A DNA stretch of 40,509 bases from Parashewanella curva. GTDB taxonomy: Bacteria > Pseudomonadota > Gammaproteobacteria > Enterobacterales > Shewanellaceae. The DNA lies in NCBI RefSeq assembly GCF_003675895.1, contig NZ_ML014789.1, forward strand, positions 1 to 40,509. The letters run 5' to 3'. Below the pieces are notes generated by a model, which was given only the letters and a program-made list of their open reading frames with translations, had not been told where the DNA came from and searched no databases. Numbering within the stretch: the stretch's first letter is position 1; each line of letters opens with the position of its first letter. Shown here piece by piece: positions 34,299-40,509 of this stretch. The position numbers and the translations under genes were made by a program.

Positions 34299-35177
34299 AT
34301 GCAACTACTTGAACAGGTATTAAAAGGATTTCACTTAAATTCGACCGTATTTCATTTAGCGAAAGCTTGTCATCATTGGAGTACCGATACTTCTGGCAGT
34401 GGAAAAGCCAGTTTTCATTTTATTTCGAGTGGTCAGGCTTATGTTGCGATGGAAGAACACGAAGGCATCCACCTTAATGAAGGCGATATCGTCATTTTTC
34501 CTCATGATGCAAAGCATCAATTAAAAGATTCCCCAACCACACCTGACACGACTCCTCTTTCTCAACACCCGATTACGAGTTCTCAGGATGGAACTGGGTT
34601 AGTATGTGGTTACTTTGATTTAGCTGAAGATGCTCGCCATCCACTAATTCAGCAATTGCCAACAATGCTACTTATTCGACAGCAGGATACTAATGGGAGT
34701 TTAAAGTTCTTATTACAATCTCTCATCACTGAAGCTGAGCATGGATTAGCCGGACAAAAACTTATCGTAGAAAAACTGTCGGAAAGCTTTTTCTTACTCC
34801 TGTTACGCCAAGAGCTATTGAATAATCAGGATTTAGGCTATGTCAAAGCCACTCTCGATCCAAAAATGAATAAGGTAATGACGGCCATTGAAAGTGATTT
34901 GTCAAAACCGTGGAGCTTAGAACAGCTAGCCTCTATCGGTGGCTATTCTCGTGCGAATTTAGCCAAACAATTCAAACAGTTTTTCAATCGCTCCGTGATG
35001 GACTATGTGATTCAACTTCGTATGTCTCTGGCGCAAAAACAGCTCAGACAAGGTAAATCTGTATGGGAAGTGGCCTTAAACGTTGGTTATCAAAACGATG
35101 CTTCATTTGCTAAAGCCTACAAAAATCACTTTGGTGTAGGACCAGGAAGAAGTCGTGAAAAGCCGAGAGGGAGCTAA
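34299..35177 (+). CDS. AraC-family transcription regulator with cupin-type sensor
   Basis: The 292-residue product has an N-terminal cupin-like ligand domain (GQAYVAMEEHEGIHLNEGD, HDAKHQL; about residues 35-125) of the AraC-binding type and a C-terminal double helix-turn-helix (IESDLSKPWSLEQLA...MSRANLAKQFKQ-like, then GKSVWEVALNVGYQNDASFAKAYK; about 195-285). It is likely to respond to a small molecule, but the ligand is unknown. ATG 34299 (not the TTG just before) has AAGGA seven bases upstream. It is divergent from the cupredoxin-like gene, a common regulator-target arrangement. The TAA stop coincides with the first bases of a family R2 miniature element. Confidence 0.88.
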   Translation: MQLLEQVLKGFHLNSTVFHLAKACHHWSTDTSGSGKASFHFISSGQAYVAMEEHEGIHLNEGDIVIFPHDAKHQLKDSPTTPDTTPLSQHPITSSQDGTGLVCGYFDLAEDARHPLIQQLPTMLLIRQQDTNGSLKFLLQSLITEAEHGLAGQKLIVEKLSESFFLLLLRQELLNNQDLGYVKATLDPKMNKVMTAIESDLSKPWSLEQLASIGGYSRANLAKQFKQFFNRSVMDYVIQLRMSLAQKQLRQGKSVWEVALNVGYQNDASFAKAYKNHFGVGPGRSREKPRGS

Positions 35178-35441
35178 TACCAATTATAGTAATTAAATGC
35201 TCAACTCAGAGCTATGTATGCGCTCAAAGTACAAACGAAATTGGTGAAAACATAGTTGTTCTACGTTGAGACAATTTTGTGCCGTAATTTTTGCGCATAC
35301 AAGCTCCCGAAGGGCAAGGCTAAAGGCTTCCATTACTGTGTTGCATGTTCTCGAATTAACCCGTTAGTACTTCGAACATGCGCCTTGTACTGAAAACCTT
35401 TAGCTCTTGCTGAGTGAGAGATTAATTACTGTAATTGGTAT
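35177..35441. mobile_element. Miniature inverted-repeat element, family R2, copy B
   Basis: A 265-base non-coding element whose ends, ATACCAATTATAGTAATTAA and (inverted) ATACCAATTACAGTAATTAA, differ at one position in 20. Internal blocks are shared with the copy at 25569-25760 in reverse orientation. It starts in the stop codon of the AraC gene and ends 9 bases before the stop of the convergent small gene, filling the space between two 3' ends. Confidence 0.8.
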
Positions 35442-35449
35442 AAGACCAA

Positions 35450-35887
35450 TTATGCGATAACGCATACTCTTTTAGATAGTTTAGCTTGTCTCTGCAGTGA
35501 ATCAGTAATATCGGTGCCATAGGTAAAGTAAAAGGCTTTTTCTACTTCTTGTTTGTAAATAGAATGCGTATCAGGAATAACAGACAAAACCTTTAGATTT
35601 TTAATGTCGAACCTGTCCGCAGCAATCGTCCCCCTCAAGCCTCTTTGACCTTCAAAAGCAAGAAGCAGCTTTTTATCATCAGTCTTTTCATTCAAAGTGC
35701 AATGTGTTGGATGTTGCTTGACAAAAATCTCTATTGCTTCTGATACTGTTGTCTCATTGGTAACCCAAATTTTAAACACTCTAGAATCAAAATGGATAAA
35801 ACCTATCTCAGTAGATTCAAGTACCGATATTGATTCTGCGTTTATCAAACCTGAATTAGACCCTAAACGCATTTGTAGAGTAGACAT
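35450..35887 (-). CDS. Small protein with C-terminal CaaX motif (CVIA)
   Basis: I do not recognise this family. The 145-residue product starts at ATG 35887 (a TTG lies four codons up; the ribosome-binding site is weak). Its last residues are SKRVCVIA: C142-Val-Ile-Ala fits the eukaryotic CaaX prenylation box, and CVIA is the box of yeast a-factor. Basic residues lie just before it, as in many prenylated proteins. Residues 30-105 (FDSRVFKIWVTNETTVSEAI..., then LLLAFEGQ...LKVLSVIP) have the beta-beta-helix-beta rhythm of Ras-association or ubiquitin-like domains; this is a tentative reading. There is no signal peptide or transmembrane segment. It could be a host-directed effector, lipidated in the host. 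It converges on the AraC gene and lies downstream of radA on the same strand. Confidence 0.55.
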   Translation of the reverse strand: MSTLQMRLGSNSGLINAESISVLESTEIGFIHFDSRVFKIWVTNETTVSEAIEIFVKQHPTHCTLNEKTDDKKLLLAFEGQRGLRGTIAADRFDIKNLKVLSVIPDTHSIYKQEVEKAFYFTYGTDITDSLQRQAKLSKRVCVIA

Positions 35888-35906
35888 ATAATCGACCAAT
35901 AGTGAC

Positions 35907-35956
35907 TAGAGGCCGTTCCCAATTAGATATAAGTCTTTAACTAGTAACGGCCTCTA
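35907..35956. promoter_or_regulatory. 11-bp inverted repeat between radA and the CaaX gene
   Basis: TAGAGGCCGTT (35907-35917) and AACGGCCTCTA (35946-35956) are perfectly inverted with 28 bases between. It is 20 bases past the radA stop and 20 bases before the small gene's start. With no T-run it is a weak terminator at best; an operator is an alternative. Confidence 0.45.
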
Positions 35957-35975
35957 CACATTGAATTTCATAACT

Positions 35976-37340
35976 TTATAAAGAAGCTAACGCTTCACTC
36001 AGTTTATTAACACCAATCACTTCCATCCCTTCAGGCGGCCTTTTAGGGGCATTCGCTTTGGGGACAATCGCACGTTTAAAGCCGTGTTTAGCCGCCTCAA
36101 CTAGACGCTCTTGTCCATTAGGCACCGGGCGAATTTCTCCCGATAACCCCACCTCACCAAACACCACAAGATCATTAGGTAGAACATTACTTCTAAAGCT
36201 AGATACCATCGCCATCAATAATGTTAAATCGGCACTGGTTTCTGTAACCTTAACACCGCCCACCACGTTAACAAATACATCTTGATCCGACATTTGCAAT
36301 CCACCATGTCGATGCATCACCGCTAATAACATGGCTAAACGATTGGCGTCCATACCGACAGCAACTCGTCTCGGGTGTGACATAGAAGAATTATCCACTA
36401 GCACTTGTAACTCCACCAGCAAAGGACGCGTTCCTTCCCACACCACCATCACTAGTGAACCTGAGGCTTCACCCTCACCGCGCGACAAAAATATAGCGGA
36501 AGGATTTGCCACTTCTTTTAAGCCACGCTCCGTCATCGCAAACACACCAAGCTCATTAATAGCACCAAAGCGGTTTTTATGAGAACGTAAGGTGCGATAT
36601 CGACTGTCACTGTCACCTTCGAACATTACAGAACAGTCAATACAATGCTCTAACACTTTTGGCCCAGCCAAACTGCCATCTTTAGTGACGTGACCGACCA
36701 TGATCACTGCAATGCCCTGCTGTTTGGCAAAACGAGTAAGGTAAGACGCTGATTCTCTCACCTGAGACACACTACCGGGCGATGAGGTCACATCTGCCAT
36801 GTGCATCACTTGAATCGAATCCACTACTATGAGTTTTGGCTTTTCTTTTACGGCAATATCACAAATGCGCTCTACACTGGTTTCCGATAGCATTCGTAGT
36901 TTATCGGTTGGCAAACCGAGTCGGTTAGCACGCATCGCCACCTGTTGTAATGACTCTTCTCCTGTAACATACAAGGCAGGCATACTTTCAGCCAATTGAC
37001 ATAAGGTTTGCAGCAGCAAGGTACTTTTACCAGCTCCTGGATGACCACCGATCAAAATTGCCGATCCCGGCACAATTCCGCCGCCTAACACTCGATCAAA
37101 CTCTGTAAAAGAGCTTGGAATGCGTGGCAATTCATTCAAATCAATTTCATTTAAGGTTTGTACTTCACTTGCACCCTCGCCTGCATAGCCACTAAATTGA
37201 GAATTCCGAGCCGCTTTTACTGAACCTAAACGAACTTCAGTAATAGTGTTCCACTCTTTACACGCGGAACATTGCCCCTGCCAACGGGGAAAATCTTGCC
37301 CACATTCATTACAAACAAATGCTGTTTTATTCTTTGCCAT
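35976..37340 (-). CDS. radA: DNA repair protein RadA (Sms)
   Basis: RadA is a hexameric DnaB-type helicase that promotes branch migration in homologous recombination. The 454-residue product has an N-terminal zinc finger (C10, C13, C24, C27), Walker A GHPGAGKST (99-107), the KNRFG motif (255-259), and a C-terminal Lon-protease-like domain without proteolytic function. The length equals the usual family length. ATG 37340 fits homology (MAKxKTAFVCxECG). It is divergent from the PilZ protein across about 220 bases, and the pairing of radA with a PilZ gene is familiar in Shewanella-like genomes. Confidence 0.97.
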   Translation of the reverse strand: MAKNKTAFVCNECGQDFPRWQGQCSACKEWNTITEVRLGSVKAARNSQFSGYAGEGASEVQTLNEIDLNELPRIPSSFTEFDRVLGGGIVPGSAILIGGHPGAGKSTLLLQTLCQLAESMPALYVTGEESLQQVAMRANRLGLPTDKLRMLSETSVERICDIAVKEKPKLIVVDSIQVMHMADVTSSPGSVSQVRESASYLTRFAKQQGIAVIMVGHVTKDGSLAGPKVLEHCIDCSVMFEGDSDSRYRTLRSHKNRFGAINELGVFAMTERGLKEVANPSAIFLSRGEGEASGSLVMVVWEGTRPLLVELQVLVDNSSMSHPRRVAVGMDANRLAMLLAVMHRHGGLQMSDQDVFVNVVGGVKVTETSADLTLLMAMVSSFRSNVLPNDLVVFGEVGLSGEIRPVPNGQERLVEAAKHGFKRAIVPKANAPKRPPEGMEVIGVNKLSEALASL

Positions 37341-37561
37341 TGAATTTTTAAACCATAAAATATTAACAAGTTTACCGGAAACAAGGTAAACTTGAGCACC
37401 GTCAAAGTAACTCTGGCACTGCTTTTGCTAAAGTTACCAGTCAGCGTTTTCATATTGAAATCAGCTTTCAACCGTTTTCGACGTAAAGGGATCATTTGCT
37501 AATGATCACAAGGAGTAAGCCTAACAGGCTCGCAGTAAATTAGCACGACAAAGAATCGACA

Positions 37562-39934
37562 ATGAGTTTTGACCAAGTAAAAGCCCATCTAATTGAGCAA
37601 TTAAAGCCATTTTTAATGGAAGACGATTTTGAAGATCTGTTTGAACAGTTAACCGCTGACGAAAACAGCACTGATCGCTTTTTATTAAAAATGGAATTGA
37701 ATCGCTTAAGCACAAAATGTAATCGTGTGATTGACCTAAGGGATAAATCGAACCTTCCCTGCTCGACATTTGTCTTTGATAAGCAAACTCACTTTTTAGA
37801 CGAGCCTGCGATAGCCAGCTTTAAAGCCGCTGTAAGCCGTTATAAAAACCTATATACCTTAGGTGCTTATGAAGAGGTCATGGCCGAACACAAACGCCGC
37901 TTACAAACCGTCCAGGTTGAAGGTATTAAAGAAAGCGTCAAAGATGAATTCATTATCCCAGGGATCGTATTAGGAACCTATTATAACCGTAGTGAAGAAC
38001 GCATGAATTACAGCGTTCATATAACGGTTTCCCAAATAGGAAAAATTGATGTTGAAGGCTCAACCTTAGATCTTTCCGTTAATGGCGCCCGCATTCGGCT
38101 TTCTGCAAAACATGGATTAGACACACGTAAGCCGCTGCTTATCAAATTAACTGAGCTGAGTGACGAATACTATTATGAGGATTTACAACAAGGCATTGAA
38201 TATCAAATTATCGATATAGAAGAAGACAACGATGCTCATATTCTTAGACTGAAACGTAATACCATCAGTGAACCTCTGTCAAAGTTGCTGGCTAAATTGA
38301 TAAGAGATTATAAATATCGATATAAAGTCGATGTGAACGAAGTATTTTCCAACACCTTAGGGTTGGGTTATGAAAGTCATTTGCTGCCACATTTACGTCA
38401 TTTACCGTTATTTTTAAATGGCACCAATAATCAATTAACTCATGCACTACTGAGTCCAGAAAACCAAGCCATAAAAAGTTACTTCACTGATGAAAATGAT
38501 GTCTGTCAACTGAGTCATACTCTTACTGAAGCTCGATTAGAGCGACATCTGGCAGAGCCCAATGCTCCACAACATCACTTACTTTATTGTTTCACCCATC
38601 AAGTTAAACATACGACTTATTTTTATTCAGCCACATTATATGAGCTCAATAACCACAGCTTGAAAAACCTATTTTTTAAATTTGGAGCAAAGAAAAATAG
38701 CTGGAGAGTATTTAAACTCTCTAGTATCGTAATTGATAAATTACGAGGTTATAAAGCAGCCATAATACCGGGTGATGACAGTCATTACTCTCCTTTGGTT
38801 GAGCAACAGTTGGCCTTATACGAGCACGTAATATATTTATCTGATCTCACGACAGAGGAAGGTAGAGTTCGCTATCAAAATGTTCAATCCCAAGCTACTC
38901 CAAACTTACTTAAAGTGTTCGCACAAAAAAAAGCCAGCATCAGCCATATAAAATTTGCGACACTTGCATTTGCAGAGCGACGCCAAGAACCTAGATACAG
39001 TTTTAAAACAGAAATAAGTATTCAGCAAGATGGCCAATCTATCGTCGGTCATTCTCAAGATATTTCCACCAAAGGTTTCCAAGTCATCATGCCATCACCA
39101 TCGAGTTTTAATGGTGAAAAACTCGTTTGGCTTGGATTTCCTAAATTGCAATCACTGGCAGGCAAAACTCAATTACACAACTTGCCTTACAAGCTGGTCA
39201 TGCAGCGCAACAATGGTCAACAGTTGCATTTAGTGGCAGCTCAGTCTAAAGAGGCTCACACTGGCGTGACTTTCATGAATCGCCTCATTATCCATAATGA
39301 AGAAAAATTGAAACAATTATCTGAATCAGGCGAACGCACGAGTGAATTATCTGATGGATTAAAAAATTTGGTGATGCGTAAGCTGCCAGCCACGCCGTTT
39401 TTTATCGAAAAAACCCAAAAATCAGCAAAAATCTCAGCCATTGCAATAAGTTCTGAAAGAGATCCTGTTGCCGAACTCTTTGCTGCTAATTCTAAAGAAT
39501 CGTTAACTTATGATTTAACCCCACTATTCGAAAATGGCTTCTTTAAAAAGCACATTATTGACTTTATCCGTCGTACCCGTTCTCATCAAGAAATGATGCA
39601 TGTGGATTTTTATCTGCACTTGATCCGCCGCTCACGCGGGACTTTCGGCTTAAAGTGTGTCACAAAAGACTCCCTTACCAGTCAAAGTGAACAAATCGAT
39701 TTTATTAAAACAGGACAGCAAGTAGGGCGATTTGTTGCTTTAAGAATGTTTGTAGGAGTTACTGGCAAACCAGACTTGAAATATATCCAGCAAGAACGAA
39801 AGTACATATCACAACACGCTGCACATAAAGCCAAACAACTGGAAGAGAAGCTCTGGTACACCATTGGAGTAGGTGAAATTATGGATATTACAGCTGAAGT
39901 ATTGCATCGTGATCTGGGTACTAATATAAGCTAA
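37562..39934 (+). CDS. Large protein with two PilZ-type c-di-GMP motifs
   Basis: The 790-residue product has two PilZ-like motif pairs. The first is R143-xxx-R147 followed by D170-L-S-V-N-G175; the second is R474-xxx-R478 followed by D500-I-S-T-K-G505. In PilZ domains these arginines and the D/N-x-S-x-x-G turn bind cyclic di-GMP. The rest (N-terminal helical 1-125, central 240-460, C-terminal 600-790) is unrecognised and has no transmembrane segment or signal. The role is unknown, probably cytoplasmic and linked to motility or surface behaviour through c-di-GMP. ATG 37562 lacks a clear Shine-Dalgarno sequence. It is divergent from radA and stands alone. Confidence 0.85.
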   Translation: MSFDQVKAHLIEQLKPFLMEDDFEDLFEQLTADENSTDRFLLKMELNRLSTKCNRVIDLRDKSNLPCSTFVFDKQTHFLDEPAIASFKAAVSRYKNLYTLGAYEEVMAEHKRRLQTVQVEGIKESVKDEFIIPGIVLGTYYNRSEERMNYSVHITVSQIGKIDVEGSTLDLSVNGARIRLSAKHGLDTRKPLLIKLTELSDEYYYEDLQQGIEYQIIDIEEDNDAHILRLKRNTISEPLSKLLAKLIRDYKYRYKVDVNEVFSNTLGLGYESHLLPHLRHLPLFLNGTNNQLTHALLSPENQAIKSYFTDENDVCQLSHTLTEARLERHLAEPNAPQHHLLYCFTHQVKHTTYFYSATLYELNNHSLKNLFFKFGAKKNSWRVFKLSSIVIDKLRGYKAAIIPGDDSHYSPLVEQQLALYEHVIYLSDLTTEEGRVRYQNVQSQATPNLLKVFAQKKASISHIKFATLAFAERRQEPRYSFKTEISIQQDGQSIVGHSQDISTKGFQVIMPSPSSFNGEKLVWLGFPKLQSLAGKTQLHNLPYKLVMQRNNGQQLHLVAAQSKEAHTGVTFMNRLIIHNEEKLKQLSESGERTSELSDGLKNLVMRKLPATPFFIEKTQKSAKISAIAISSERDPVAELFAANSKESLTYDLTPLFENGFFKKHIIDFIRRTRSHQEMMHVDFYLHLIRRSRGTFGLKCVTKDSLTSQSEQIDFIKTGQQVGRFVALRMFVGVTGKPDLKYIQQERKYISQHAAHKAKQLEEKLWYTIGVGEIMDITAEVLHRDLGTNIS

Positions 39935-40509
39935 CGTAATCACCCAGAAATTGAAAAAGACTTAGACCGTGTCCCGTACATACACAACCTAACTCTGCGT
40001 GTACGGGATTCTAGTTCCCGTTAACCTTTTATGCTTTTTTACAGCGAGATTCCCACACAAGCTATTGATAATTTAAATAGAAGTGACCAGTACCATCACA
40101 ACAGAATGTGATGTGGATCATTGAAACCGCAAATACCCTCATAATCACTCTTATCATTTGATTTATTTCTGCCGATATTTATAAATAATCACATTTCACA
40201 GCAACAATATATTTTCATCGTATACCTACATTTCGCATGGTGATTTAAGTATCCGTACATTTTCAACCATTAACAAAAAAACAACATAGATCTTGTAGTG
40301 TTCTCATACGGTTTACCAAATTTTAAGCATGCCAAAAGGCTTCTGTCGTGAAGCGAAACTTTTCTTGCCTTAACATTATGCTATGTTGTAAATACGACTC
40401 ACCTCACTACCAAACAGGGTTAAAATTTTTCTCTTTTCTGGAGTAATACCCGATATCGCTGAACCTTGTTCTCTAATTGTAACGACGTGAACAGCGCTCA
40501 TAACTTGAA
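39935..40509. other. Right-edge intergenic stretch, no supported gene
   Basis: No gene is supported in these 575 bases. A perfect 9-bp inverted repeat TCCCGTACA/TGTACGGGA (39972-39980 and 40000-40008) follows the PilZ gene and may terminate it, though without a T-run. A weak promoter-like pair TTGCCT (40365-40370), 18 bases, TAAATA (40389-40394) points right. A frame opening at GTG 40487 (VNSAHNL) is still open at the window edge; it could be the start of a truncated gene, but seven codons are too few to call. Confidence 0.4.

Noticed and set aside
1-40509. CRISPR array, tRNA, rRNA, integrase or prophage genes
   Set aside because: None was seen on either strand by reading; no regularly spaced repeats and no tRNA T-arm signature was recognised.

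Overview
This is a chromosomal segment of a marine-type gammaproteobacterium. The core genes (gluQ-dksA, sfsA, pepB, hrpB-mrcB, lysC, arcA, aroG, csdA-csdE, cydD-cydC, radA) match the Shewanella/Alteromonadales/Vibrio group best. Ankyrin-repeat, proline/glutamine-rich and CaaX-ending proteins, together with many miniature repeats, suggest a host-associated Shewanellaceae member such as Parashewanella. The genus is an inference from gene content; no rRNA or tRNA is present to test it.

Layout. 0.2-3.8 kb, minus strand: an unknown membrane-type protein, gluQ, dksA and sfsA. 3.9-13.8 kb, plus strand: pepB, a HAD-like protein of unknown role, hrpB directly followed by mrcB, a beta-propeller lipoprotein and a DUF535 protein. 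13.8-17.8 kb: an FAD oxidoreductase divergent from a TonB-dependent receptor. 17.9-19.7 kb, minus strand: a DUF3293 gene translationally coupled to lysC. 20.4-24.2 kb, plus strand: arcA with a long leader, aroG, and csdA-csdE. 24.2-30.1 kb, accessory: a frameshifted gene, its intact longer paralog directly downstream, a periplasmic copper chaperone and an ankyrin protein, interspersed with miniature inverted-repeat elements. 30.2-35.2 kb: cydDC, a cupredoxin-like secreted protein, and a divergent AraC regulator. 35.4-39.9 kb: a small protein ending in Cys-Val-Ile-Ala, radA, and a large protein with two PilZ motifs. The last 575 bases carry no gene I can support.

How the genes relate. ArcA and CydDC both belong to the low-oxygen respiratory programme: CydDC exports thiols needed to assemble cytochrome bd, and cyd genes are classical ArcA targets. 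The copper chaperone and the cupredoxin-like protein may also serve respiratory metal handling. CsdA-CsdE supply sulfur. HrpB-MrcB is a conserved pairing.

The most notable features are: (1) two families of miniature inverted-repeat elements and one family of small palindromes, with four element ends sitting exactly on gene stop codons; (2) a tandem duplication, promoter included, in which one copy has a single-base frameshift demonstrable by alignment to the other; (3) a 145-residue protein with a eukaryote-style CaaX prenylation motif (CVIA) and a Ras-association/ubiquitin-like sequence pattern; (4) an ankyrin protein and a HAD-like protein that could act on host targets.
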